Shown in pieces: positions 9,938-17,564 of a DNA stretch of 64,000 bases. Under the pieces are notes generated by a model that saw nothing but the letters and a program-made list of their open reading frames with translations, was not told where the DNA came from and ran no database searches. Made by a program: the position numbers and the translations under genes. The stretch comes from Pseudoclavibacter sp. 13-3 (GTDB lineage Bacteria; Actinomycetota; Actinomycetes; Actinomycetales; Microbacteriaceae). Location of the stretch: positions 496,001 to 560,000 of the forward strand of contig NZ_JAJOZT010000002.1 in NCBI RefSeq assembly GCF_021168475.1, in the 5' to 3' direction. Within the stretch, counting starts at the first letter, position 1, and each line of letters begins with the position of its first letter.

Positions 9938-10411
9938 ATGGCTGACAAGAAAGCGCCTCAGGAAGAGGAGAAGGTGAGCCTGCTCAAGGTTCATCACCTT
10001 CGCCCCGCTCCTGGTGCCAAGAAGGATCGCACCCGCGTTGGTCGTGGTGAGGCGTCGAAGGGCAAGACCGCCGGCCGCGGCACCAAGGGCACCAAAGCCC
10101 GTTACCAGGTGCGTCCCGGCTTCGAGGGCGGGCAGATGCCGCTGCACATGCGCACCCCGAAGCTGCGCGGCTTCAAGAACCCGGCTCGCGTCGAGTACCA
10201 GGTCGTGAACCTGGTTCGCCTCGCGGCGCTCTACCCCGAGGGTGGCCAGGTCACCGTCGACGATCTCGTCGCAAAGGGCGCCGTGCGCGCCGGCGAGCCC
10301 GTCAAGGTGCTGGGAACCGGCGAGATCACCGTCAAGCTCGATGTTCGAGTGGACAAGATCTCAGCCTCGGCAAGCGAGAAGATTCTTGCTGCCGGCGGTT
10401 CGGTAGAGTAG
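9938..10411 (+). CDS. rplO: 50S ribosomal protein L15
   Basis: Late-assembly protein with the Gly/Lys-rich loop [20 protein letters not shown] and [14 protein letters not shown]. 157 aa. I chose the ATG at 9938 over an in-frame TTG at 9932, because the ATG follows rpmD by 2 nt and gives MADKKAPQ. Confidence 0.97.
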   Translation: MADKKAPQEEEKVSLLKVHHLRPAPGAKKDRTRVGRGEASKGKTAGRGTKGTKARYQVRPGFEGGQMPLHMRTPKLRGFKNPARVEYQVVNLVRLAALYPEGGQVTVDDLVAKGAVRAGEPVKVLGTGEITVKLDVRVDKISASASEKILAAGGSVE

Positions 10412-10427
10412 TAAAGAATGTGCCGTC

Positions 10428-10457
10428 TCTCGGCCGTGACACATGTCACGGCCGAGA
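10428..10457 (+). repeat. 14-bp perfect inverted repeat before secY
   Basis: TCTCGGCCGTGACA (10428-10441), CA, TGTCACGGCCGAGA (10444-10457). It is a perfect palindrome with a 2-nt centre, placed between the rplO stop and the secY Shine-Dalgarno. It could be an attenuating or processing hairpin that separates ribosomal-protein from secretion-gene expression, or a dimeric protein site. There is no T-run. Confidence 0.6.
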
Positions 10458-10486
10458 TTCGTCTCAACTTGACAGGAGCCTGAGGT

Positions 10487-11803
10487 TTGTCGAACGCCGT
10501 CGTCCGTATCTTGAAGACGCCTGATCTTCGAAAGAAGATCGGTTTCACGTTATTCATCGTGCTGCTGTTCCGCTTGGGCTCTTTCGTCCCCACTCCCTAC
10601 GTCGACTACAGCGCTGTCAAGCAGTGCATCAACCAGACGTCGCAGACCTCGGGTCTGTACGAACTCGTGAACCTGTTCAGCGGCGGTGCGCTGCTCCAGC
10701 TCTCCGTGTTCGCGATGGGCATCATGCCCTATATCACCGCATCGATCATCGTGCAGCTGCTGCGCGTGGTCATTCCTCGCTTTGAAGAGCTGCACAAAGA
10801 AGGCGAGTCCGGCCGCGCGAAGATGACGCAGTACACCCGCTATCTGGCGCTCGGTCTCGGCCTGCTCCAGGCCACCACGCTGGTCACCGTCGCGCGCACC
10901 GGGGCGCTCTACGGCACGGCCTGCAGCGAGTCGCTCATCGTGAACGACCAGTGGTACACCATCGTGCTCATGGTGCTGACCATGACCGCCGGCACCGGCC
11001 TGATCATGTGGTTCGGCGAGCTCATCACCGAGCGCGGTATCGGCAACGGCATGTCGCTGCTGATCTTCACCTCGATCGCCGCACAGTTCCCCAGCCAGAT
11101 GGGCGCCATCTGGAACGGCAACGGCGGCCCCCGAAACTTCGTCTTCGTGATGATCCTCGCTCTGGTGCTCGTCGTGGCAGTCGTCTTCGTCGAGCAGTCG
11201 CAGCGCCGCATTCCGGTGCAGTACGCCAAGCGCGTCGTGGGACGTCGCACCTACGGCGGCAACACGACCTATATCCCGATCAAGGTGAACATGGCCGGCG
11301 TCGTGCCCGTCATCTTCGCCTCGTCGCTGCTCTACCTGCCGGCGCTGATCGCCCAGTTCAACCAGGGAGACGGCTCGCAGGAACCCCCGGCCTGGGTGCA
11401 GTTCATCTCGAACTACCTCACCCGTGGCGACCACCCGCTCTACATGGCGCTCTACTTCCTGCTGATCGTGGGCTTCACCTACTTCTACGTGGCCATCACG
11501 TTCAACCCGGAAGAGCAGGCCGAGAATCTGAAGAAGTACGGCGGGTTCATCCCCGGCATCCGCGCCGGCCGCCCGACCGCTGACTTCCTGAACTATGTGC
11601 TGAGCCGCATCACGTTCCCGGGGTCGATCTACCTCGGCATCGTTGCGCTGCTGCCGCTGATCGTGTTGGGCGGACTGGGCGTCGGCCAGAACTTCGCCTT
11701 CGGCGGCACGTCGATCCTGATCATCGTCGGCGTCGGTCTTGAGACGGTCAAGCAGATAAACTCGCAACTGCAACAACGTCACTACGAAGGGCTACTCAAA
11801 TGA
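10487..11803 (+). CDS. secY: Preprotein translocase channel subunit SecY
   Basis: Ten-helix membrane channel that with SecE/SecG exports unfolded proteins, driven by SecA. The 438-aa product has LFRLGSFVPTPYVDY near the first helix, the plug and GIMPYITASIIVQLL of helix 2, and the cytosolic loop GQNFAFGGTSILIIVGVGLE near the end. The start is TTG at 10487, six nt after AGGAGCC; this gives MSNAVVRILKTPDLRKK. Its end overlaps adk by 4 nt. Confidence 0.97.
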   Translation: MSNAVVRILKTPDLRKKIGFTLFIVLLFRLGSFVPTPYVDYSAVKQCINQTSQTSGLYELVNLFSGGALLQLSVFAMGIMPYITASIIVQLLRVVIPRFEELHKEGESGRAKMTQYTRYLALGLGLLQATTLVTVARTGALYGTACSESLIVNDQWYTIVLMVLTMTAGTGLIMWFGELITERGIGNGMSLLIFTSIAAQFPSQMGAIWNGNGGPRNFVFVMILALVLVVAVVFVEQSQRRIPVQYAKRVVGRRTYGGNTTYIPIKVNMAGVVPVIFASSLLYLPALIAQFNQGDGSQEPPAWVQFISNYLTRGDHPLYMALYFLLIVGFTYFYVAITFNPEEQAENLKKYGGFIPGIRAGRPTADFLNYVLSRITFPGSIYLGIVALLPLIVLGGLGVGQNFAFGGTSILIIVGVGLETVKQINSQLQQRHYEGLLK

Positions 11804-12372
11804 GCAAACGACTGCTTCTCATCGGTCCGCCAGGAGCCGGCAAGGGCACGCAGGCGGCACGCCTCACCAAGAGTCTGGGCGTTCCGGCCATCTCCACGGG
11901 AGACATCTTTCGTGAGAATGTGAAGAACCAGACCGAGCTGGGCAAAGAGGCGAAGCGTTACATGGACGCAGGTGAGTACGTTCCCGACTCGCTGACGAAC
12001 GCGCTGGTGCGTTCGCGCCTCAACGAGGCCGACGCAGCCGAGGGCTTCCTGCTCGACGGCTACCCCCGCACGGCCGAGCAGGTCAAAGAGCTCGATGACA
12101 TCCTCGGTGACGCAGGCACGGCCCTCGACGCGGTCGTGCTCATCGAAGCCGATCAGAATGAGCTCGTCGACCGGCTGCACAAGCGCGCCGTCGAACAGGG
12201 CCGCTCGGATGACACCGCAGACGTCATCCGTCATCGCCTCGAGATCTACGCCCAGCAGACGGCTCCGCTGATCGACACCTACCGCGAGCGTGGCCTGCTG
12301 GTGACGGTCGACGGACTCGGTGCCGTCGACGAGATCACTGATCGCATTCTCGCCGGTCTCGGCGCAGAGTGA
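11800..12372 (+). CDS. adk: Adenylate kinase, short-lid type
   Basis: Catalyses ATP + AMP to 2 ADP in the cytosol. The 190-aa product has the P-loop GPPGAGKGTQAARL, the AMP-binding TGDIFRENVK and FLLDGYPRT. The LID segment between HKRAVEQGRSDD and the next helix is short and without the zinc-binding cysteines of long-lid enzymes. Coupled to secY and map by overlaps. Confidence 0.97.
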   Translation: MSKRLLLIGPPGAGKGTQAARLTKSLGVPAISTGDIFRENVKNQTELGKEAKRYMDAGEYVPDSLTNALVRSRLNEADAAEGFLLDGYPRTAEQVKELDDILGDAGTALDAVVLIEADQNELVDRLHKRAVEQGRSDDTADVIRHRLEIYAQQTAPLIDTYRERGLLVTVDGLGAVDEITDRILAGLGAE

Positions 12373-13205
12373 TGTTCCGTCGGCCCACTTTCGACTACAA
12401 GACCCCGCAGCAGCTCCTGCAGCTGCGAGACGCGGCCATGGCGACCCGCCACGTGCTCGACGAGGTTGCGAAAGAGATTCAGCCCGGGGCGACGACGCGG
12501 CATCTCGACGACGTCGCGATGCGCACGCTCGCGTCCGACGGCGCCACGGCCAACTTTGCGCTCGAAGAGGATTACGTCGACGCGATCTGCGTCTCGGTCA
12601 ACGAGCAGATCGTCCACGGCATCCCCGGTGACCGCGTCATCGAGCCCGGTGACCTGGTCTCGGTGGACGCCGGCGCACTCCTGAACGGATGGAACGGAGA
12701 TTCGGCAGTCACCGTGCTCGTTCCCGGGGGAGACCCCGAGGTGAGCGCGCGGCGGGCGGAACTCAGCCGCGTCACCGAGCAGTCGATGTGGGCCGGCGCA
12801 GCCGCCCTGGCCTCGGCCAAGCATGTGAACCAAGTTGGCACGGCGGTCGAGGATTACATCCTCAGCCAGGGCGACTACGGCATTCTGCGCGAGTACATCG
12901 GGCACGGAATCGGTCGTGAAATGCACGAAGATCCGCCAGTGTTCAACTACCACATCTCGGGTCGCGGCGCGAAGGTGCAGCCGGGGCTGGTGATCTGCAT
13001 CGAGCCGATGCTCACCGACGGCACTGAAGACACAGTCATCGGCCCTGACGGCTGGGCGATCTCGTCGGCTGACGGGTCTGACGGCGCGCACTGGGAGGTG
13101 CAGGTCGCGGTCACCGATCGCGGCATCTGGGCCCTGAGCTACGCAGACGGCGGCGCGGCGGCGCTGGCACCGTTCGGCGTCGTGCCCACTCCGCTGGCCT
13201 CCTGA
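12372..13205 (+). CDS. map: Methionine aminopeptidase type I
   Basis: Removes N-terminal Met from nascent proteins. The 277-aa pita-bread-fold enzyme shows the dinuclear metal ligands in order: DAGALLNGWNGDSAVTV (two Asp), GHGIGREMHEDPPVF (His), IEPML (Glu) and a final Glu near HWEVQVAVTD. The ATG at 12372 overlaps the adk stop; a GTG one codon earlier is less likely. Confidence 0.95.
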   Translation: MFRRPTFDYKTPQQLLQLRDAAMATRHVLDEVAKEIQPGATTRHLDDVAMRTLASDGATANFALEEDYVDAICVSVNEQIVHGIPGDRVIEPGDLVSVDAGALLNGWNGDSAVTVLVPGGDPEVSARRAELSRVTEQSMWAGAAALASAKHVNQVGTAVEDYILSQGDYGILREYIGHGIGREMHEDPPVFNYHISGRGAKVQPGLVICIEPMLTDGTEDTVIGPDGWAISSADGSDGAHWEVQVAVTDRGIWALSYADGGAAALAPFGVVPTPLAS

Positions 13206-13228
13206 GCCCACCCGCGACACGCCCGGTC

Positions 13229-13257
13229 TGTACAACAACAGAAAAAAGCCATAAGAT
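13229..13257 (+). promoter_or_regulatory. Putative infA promoter
   Basis: TGTACA (13229-13234), 17-nt spacer, TAAGAT (13252-13257), four of six consensus matches in each box. It sits in a locally AT-rich 114-nt gap between map and infA, where a separate promoter is usual. Confidence 0.5.
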
Positions 13258-13319
13258 GTTTAACTGGTGTCTTTTGGCATCGGTGTATCCACTCACGAGA
13301 TCAAGGCGGTAAGGCATAC

Positions 13320-13541
13320 ATGGCGAAAAAAGACGGTGTCATCGAGATTGAAGGTTCAGTCGTCGAGGCCCTCCCCAACGCCACGTTCCGCGTCGAACTG
13401 ACCAACGGGCACCTCGTGCTCGCGCACATCTCAGGCAAGATGCGTCAGCACTACATCCGCATTCTGCCCGAAGACCGCGTGGTCGTCGAGCTCAGCCCCT
13501 ACGATCTCAGCCGCGGACGCATCGTCTACCGGTACAAGTAG
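13320..13541 (+). CDS. infA: Translation initiation factor IF-1
   Basis: 73-aa OB-fold protein occupying the ribosomal A site during initiation. [20 protein letters not shown] and [20 protein letters not shown] are diagnostic, ending [10 protein letters not shown]. rpmJ normally follows in related genomes but is not found in the 144-nt gap downstream. Confidence 0.98.
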   Translation: MAKKDGVIEIEGSVVEALPNATFRVELTNGHLVLAHISGKMRQHYIRILPEDRVVVELSPYDLSRGRIVYRYK

Positions 13542-13587
13542 GCCGAAGCACCACAACAAGCAGCATCGCCGGCCCGGGTCGGCACAC

Positions 13588-13634
13588 CCCCAGTCGGAGG
13601 CTGGGGCCATGGAGTCGTCTGAGTGATCAGACGG
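13588..13634 (+). promoter_or_regulatory. Two hairpins in the infA-rpsM gap
   Basis: CCCCAG (13588-13593) with CTGGGG (13601-13606), loop 7 nt, followed by CGTCTGA (13616-13622) with TCAGACG (13627-13633) around a GTGA tetraloop of the GNRA class. They lie 50-100 nt upstream of rpsM where rpmJ would normally be, and could form a leader for the alpha-operon genes. Confidence 0.45.
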
Positions 13635-13685
13635 GTTCACGGAGATGCTGCCCGACACCTCCAATGCACCATAAGGAGCAGCCGC

Positions 13686-14054
13686 ATGGCACGTCTAGCA
13701 GGCGTCGATCTGCCTCGCGAGAAGCGCGTGGAGATCGCACTCACCTACATCTTCGGCATCGGGCGCACGAGCGCGCTCAAGATTCTGAAGGCCACCGAGA
13801 TCAGCGGTGACATCCGCGTCAAGGATCTGAACGACGATCAGCTCGTCGCACTGCGCGATTTCATCGAGCACAACTACAAGACCGAGGGCGACCTTCGCCG
13901 TGAGGTCGCCGCCGACATCCGCCGCAAGGTCGAGATCGGCAGCTACCAGGGTCTCCGCCACCGCCGTGGCCTGCCCGTGCACGGTCAGCGCACCAAGACC
14001 AACGCGCGTACGCGCAAGGGTCCGAAGCGCACCGTCGCAGGCAAGAAGAAGTAG
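13686..14054 (+). CDS. rpsM: 30S ribosomal protein S13
   Basis: Head protein contacting P-site tRNA and the large subunit. The ATG at 13686 after AAGGAGCAGCCGC gives 122 aa starting [20 protein letters not shown]. The tail [19 protein letters not shown] is the tRNA-contacting extension. An upstream in-frame start at 13623 would run through the leader hairpins and is rejected. Confidence 0.97.
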   Translation: MARLAGVDLPREKRVEIALTYIFGIGRTSALKILKATEISGDIRVKDLNDDQLVALRDFIEHNYKTEGDLRREVAADIRRKVEIGSYQGLRHRRGLPVHGQRTKTNARTRKGPKRTVAGKKK

Positions 14055-14084
14055 TCCACAGGATTCAGGAGACAGAGCACAATA

Positions 14085-14486
14085 ATGGCAGCACCCAAGT
14101 CAGCCGTGGCTCGTAAGCCGCGTCGCAAAGACCGCAAGAACATCGCCGTCGGCCAGGCGCACATCAAGTCGACGTTCAACAACACCATCATCACCATCAC
14201 CGACACCACCGGCGCGGTCATCGCGTGGGCGTCTGCCGGCGAGGTCGGCTACAAGGGCAGCCGCAAGTCGACGCCCTTCGCCGCACAGCAGGCGGCTGAG
14301 CACGCCGCGAAGCGCGCTCAGGATCACGGCGTCAAGAAGGTCGACGTCTTCGTGAAGGGCCCGGGATCAGGCCGTGAGACCGCGATCCGCTCGCTCCAGG
14401 CCGCAGGCCTCGAAGTCGGGTCGATCAACGACGTCACGCCGCAGACGCACAACGGGTGCCGTCCGCCGAAGCGTCGCCGGGTCTGA
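14085..14486 (+). CDS. rpsK: 30S ribosomal protein S11
   Basis: Platform protein. 133 aa with [21 protein letters not shown] and the C-terminal [18 protein letters not shown]. rpsD often follows in other actinobacteria but is not here; a 141-nt gap leads to rpoA. Confidence 0.97.
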   Translation: MAAPKSAVARKPRRKDRKNIAVGQAHIKSTFNNTIITITDTTGAVIAWASAGEVGYKGSRKSTPFAAQQAAEHAAKRAQDHGVKKVDVFVKGPGSGRETAIRSLQAAGLEVGSINDVTPQTHNGCRPPKRRRV

Positions 14487-14505
14487 ATCGCTGCACGTTC
14501 GCGTC

Positions 14506-14579
14506 ACCGGCGGCGTTCGCCCTAACGTCGCCGGTTTCGTGGTCATCATCCCAAAAACCGGTCCTGGGAAGATTCCCAG
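14506..14579 (+). repeat. Two hairpins between rpsK and rpoA
   Basis: ACCGGCG (14506-14512) pairs with CGCCGGT (14529-14535), and CTGGGA (14564-14569) with TCCCAG (14574-14579) around AGAT. They lie in the gap that carries rpsD in other lineages and may modulate rpoA translation or mRNA processing. Neither has a T-run. Confidence 0.45.
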
Positions 14580-14627
14580 AACACGCGAGTCGTCATATGG
14601 CGGTCGATTCGCCGAAAGGAAACACAC

Positions 14628-15620
14628 GTGCTGATTGCACAGCGACCCAAACTCACTGAAGAAGTCGTCTCAGAGAACCGCTCGCGGTTCGTCATCGAGC
14701 CGCTGGAGCCGGGTTTCGGCTACACGCTCGGCAACTCCATGCGCCGCACGCTGCTCTCGTCGATTCCGGGCGCGGCCGTCACCAGCATCCGCATCGACGG
14801 CGTGCTGCACGAGTTCACCACGGTTCCCGGTGTAGTCGAAGATGTCTCAGACATCATTCTGAACATCAAGGAGCTCGTCGTCTCGAGCGACCACGATGAG
14901 CCCATCACCGCGTTCCTGCGCAAGCAGGGCGCCGGTGAGGTCACCGCTGCTGACATCACGGTGCCGGCCGGAGTCGAGGTCTACAACCCCGATCTGGTGA
15001 TCGCCACTTTGAACGCGAACGCCAAGCTCGACATCGAGCTGGTCATCGAGCGCGGCCGCGGCTACGTCACGGCGCAGCAGAACCGCAGCGAGTACGCAGA
15101 GGTCGGTCAGATTCCGGTCGACTCGATCTACTCGCCGGTCATGAAGGTCACCTACCGCGTCGAGGCGACTCGTGCCGGTGAGCGCACCGACTTCGACCAG
15201 CTGGTCATCGACGTCGAGACCAAGCCCTCGATCTCGCCCCGCGACGCTGTGGCCTCGGCCGGCAGCACGCTCGTCGAGCTCTTCGGCCTCGCCCGTGACC
15301 TGAACGCCGAGTCAGAGGGCATCGAGATCGGTCCCGCACCGGCAGACGTCGTGGCTCCCACCGAGCTGTCGACGCCGATCGAAGACCTCGATCTCTCAGT
15401 GCGCTCGTACAACTGCCTGAAGCGCGAGAACATCAACTACGTCAACGAGTTGGTGGCTCTGAGCGAGCAGCAGCTCATGAACATCCGAAACATCGGTCAG
15501 AAATCCGTCGACGAGGTCAAGGACAAGCTCGAAGAGCTCGGCCTCTCGCTGAAGGATGCAGTGCCCGGCTTCGACGGCGCCCATTTCTACACGGGCTTCG
15601 AAGACGACACGCAGGCCTGA
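14628..15620 (+). CDS. rpoA: DNA-directed RNA polymerase alpha subunit
   Basis: 330 aa. The N-terminal assembly domain carries [20 protein letters not shown], and the C-terminal domain begins near [19 protein letters not shown], the UP-element and activator-binding surface. The start is GTG at 14628 (GTG CTG ATT GCA CAG), after an AAAGGAAA element, and matches the family N-terminus MLIAQRP. Confidence 0.98.
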   Translation: MLIAQRPKLTEEVVSENRSRFVIEPLEPGFGYTLGNSMRRTLLSSIPGAAVTSIRIDGVLHEFTTVPGVVEDVSDIILNIKELVVSSDHDEPITAFLRKQGAGEVTAADITVPAGVEVYNPDLVIATLNANAKLDIELVIERGRGYVTAQQNRSEYAEVGQIPVDSIYSPVMKVTYRVEATRAGERTDFDQLVIDVETKPSISPRDAVASAGSTLVELFGLARDLNAESEGIEIGPAPADVVAPTELSTPIEDLDLSVRSYNCLKRENINYVNELVALSEQQLMNIRNIGQKSVDEVKDKLEELGLSLKDAVPGFDGAHFYTGFEDDTQA

Positions 15621-15661
15621 CCACATTTATAACTTTCTGACCGAAGAAGGAGACCACAATC

Positions 15662-16255
15662 ATGCCGAAGCCCGCTAAAGGCCCGCGTCTCGGAGGCAGC
15701 CCCGCACATGAGCGGCTCATGCTCGCGAACCTGTCGATGCAGCTGTTCGAGCACAAGGCCATCACGACCACTGAGACCCGTGCCAAGCGTCTGCGTCCGT
15801 TCGCCGAGCGTCTGGTGACGTTCGCCAAGCGCGGCGACCTGAAGTCGCGTCGCAAGGTGCTCGCGATCATTCGCGACAAGTCTGTCGTGCACGAGCTCTT
15901 CACCGAGATCGCGCCGCAGGTCGCCGACCGTGAGGGTGGCTACACGCGCATCATCAAACTCGGTTACCGCAAGGGCGACAATGCGCCGCTGGCTCGCATC
16001 GAGCTGGTGCTCGAGCCCGTCGTCAAGAAGAGCCGCGGCGGCAAGCACGCTGCTGACGAGGCCGTCGAGGTCGCAGCAGACGTCGACGAGCAGATCAAAG
16101 AAGAGACCGTCGCCGTTGAGCCCGACACCCAGGTGCAGGGCTCCGAGTCGCAGATCGAGGCCGAGGCTCAGGCTGAGGCCGAGGTCGCCGAGGCTGCAGA
16201 GAAGGTCGACGAGGCCATCGAGGCTGACGAGGCCGAGAAGGCCGACGACAAGTAG
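15662..16255 (+). CDS. rplQ: 50S ribosomal protein L17 with acidic tail
   Basis: Residues 1-120 are L17 ([19 protein letters not shown], then [18 protein letters not shown]). The remaining ~75 residues are an acidic Ala/Glu-rich tail ([19 protein letters not shown]) of low complexity, which makes the protein 197 aa rather than ~125-160. Such tails occur in actinobacterial L17. A terminator follows. Confidence 0.96.
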   Translation: MPKPAKGPRLGGSPAHERLMLANLSMQLFEHKAITTTETRAKRLRPFAERLVTFAKRGDLKSRRKVLAIIRDKSVVHELFTEIAPQVADREGGYTRIIKLGYRKGDNAPLARIELVLEPVVKKSRGGKHAADEAVEVAADVDEQIKEETVAVEPDTQVQGSESQIEAEAQAEAEVAEAAEKVDEAIEADEAEKADDK

Positions 16256-16276
16256 TCGGCCAGACTGATCTGAGAA

Positions 16277-16314
16277 GGCCCGTCGTTCCGGTCACCCGGT
16301 TCGGCGGGTCTTTT
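16277..16314 (+). terminator. Rho-independent terminator after rplQ
   Basis: GGCCCGTCG (16277-16285) pairs with CGGCGGGTC (16302-16310), including two G-U pairs, around a GC-rich inner loop and is followed by TTTT. It closes the ribosomal array 21 nt after rplQ. Confidence 0.75.
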
Positions 16315-16364
16315 CGTCGCCTGAAAGCGGGCGGATGCCAGCAAGCGACGAAGGCAGGAGCATG

Positions 16365-17342
16365 ATGAGCGATCAGAGCGACACCAGACGAGTGCGCATT
16401 GACCTCGCCTACGACGGCACCGACTTTCAGGGCTGGGCCGCGCAGCCGGGGCGGCGCACGGTGCAAGGCGTTCTCGAGGATGCCCTTGCGCTGATCCTGC
16501 GTCAGCCCGTTCGCACTGTGGTCGCTGGGCGCACCGACGCCGGAGTGCACGCGACTGGTCAGGTGGTGCACGCCGACGTGCCGCTCATCGCCCTCGAACA
16601 GCTCGCTCGCACCGATCGCTCGAAGCGGCGCACTCGTGCGCTGCAGACCCAGCACGAGCACGACGAACCGCTGCCGACACGATCGGCACGGGTGCTCTGC
16701 TCCCGTCTGCGCAGTGTGCTCGGCCGGGTGCCTGATCTGCTGATTCGCAGCGTTCGGCCGGCGGCACAGGGCTTCGACGCCCGGTTCTCGCCCATGTGGC
16801 GCAGGTACGAGTACCGCGTGAGCGACGAGTGGGGCACGCGCGACCCCCTGCTTCGACGACACGTGCTCGCCTGGCCGCAGCGCGTCGACGTCGCGCGCAT
16901 GAACCGTGCCGCGCACACTCTGCTGGGGCTGCACGACTGGGCCGCCTACTGCCGCCCTCGTGCGGGTGCGACGACTATTCGCGAGCTGCAGCGCTTCAGC
17001 TGGAGGCGAGAACCGGCCATCGCGCCTGCCATGACATCTGCAGTGACGGCGGGCGGCATCCTCGTCGCAACTGTGCAGGCAGACGCCTTCTGTCATCACA
17101 TGGTGCGCTGCCTCGTCGGGGCGACGCTCGCCGTCGGCGGGGGAGACCTCGAGATCGACGACCTGGTGCGTCTGCGCGACGAAGGCAGCCGCGGCACCGA
17201 ATACAAGATGGTGCCGGGTCACGGGCTGGTGCTCGCCGAGGTCGGATATCCGTCTGACGCTGATCTCGCGACGCGGGCCGAACAGACTCGGGCCCGCCGA
17301 GATGGGATGCATCCTGGCGGGCCCGAGTCGTTCAGCGACTGA
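16365..17342 (+). CDS. truA: tRNA pseudouridine(38-40) synthase TruA
   Basis: Isomerises uridines in the anticodon arm. The catalytic Asp lies in AGRTDAGVHATGQ and the second domain has HMVRCLVGATLAVGGGDLEI. The product is 325 aa, longer than the usual 250-290. A basic segment between the two halves (RTDRSKRRTRALQTQHEHDE) appears as an insertion, and the last ~20 codons overlap a 14-bp hairpin. I chose ATG 16365 from its distance to AGGAG; 16362 and 16335 are alternatives. The 3' end stops 6 nt from convergent ybdD. Confidence 0.92.
   Translation: MSDQSDTRRVRIDLAYDGTDFQGWAAQPGRRTVQGVLEDALALILRQPVRTVVAGRTDAGVHATGQVVHADVPLIALEQLARTDRSKRRTRALQTQHEHDEPLPTRSARVLCSRLRSVLGRVPDLLIRSVRPAAQGFDARFSPMWRRYEYRVSDEWGTRDPLLRRHVLAWPQRVDVARMNRAAHTLLGLHDWAAYCRPRAGATTIRELQRFSWRREPAIAPAMTSAVTAGGILVATVQADAFCHHMVRCLVGATLAVGGGDLEIDDLVRLRDEGSRGTEYKMVPGHGLVLAEVGYPSDADLATRAEQTRARRDGMHPGGPESFSD
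17285..17329. terminator. Perfect 14-bp hairpin inside the truA 3' end
   Basis: GACTCGGGCCCGCC (17285-17298), a 17-nt loop and GGCGGGCCCGAGTC (17316-17329). It lies inside the last codons of truA, because truA and ybdD are convergent with only 6 nt between their stops. It may terminate transcription from both sides. No T-run follows on either strand. Confidence 0.6.
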
Positions 17343-17348
17343 GGGCGC

Positions 17349-17564
17349 TCAGCAGCAGCGCGCTCCCGGGTTGGCGTCTTGGTCGCGGGCCTGCTCGCGC
17401 CAGAACTCGCGCTCGCGCATCACCGGCTCGTCGGGGTGCATGCGCCGATGATGCGCGACGTAGTCGTCGTAGGCGTTTGCTCCGAGCATGCCGCGCAGCA
17501 GACGGCGGATGCCGCACAGCCCGGTGAGCACGGCATGCGTGGTGAGCCTGGTCGCGCTGGTCAT
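17349..17564 (-). CDS. YbdD/YjiX family small protein
   Basis: 71 aa, Arg-rich, with the family pattern RRLLRGMLGANAYDDYVAHH and MREREFWREQARDQDANPG, ending in a double Cys. Members are almost always encoded directly after CstA-type transporters and are needed for pyruvate uptake by the E. coli homologues. The start codon overlaps the cstA stop (ATGA), so it is translationally coupled. The molecular role is not established from sequence. Confidence 0.9.
   Translation of the reverse strand: MTSATRLTTHAVLTGLCGIRRLLRGMLGANAYDDYVAHHRRMHPDEPVMREREFWREQARDQDANPGARCC

Noticed and set aside
13542-13685. A hidden rpmJ (L36) gene
   Set aside because: The gap shows no CxxC-type or RRNGRV-like sequence in the plus-strand frames examined; the only ATG frame in mid-gap stops after five codons.
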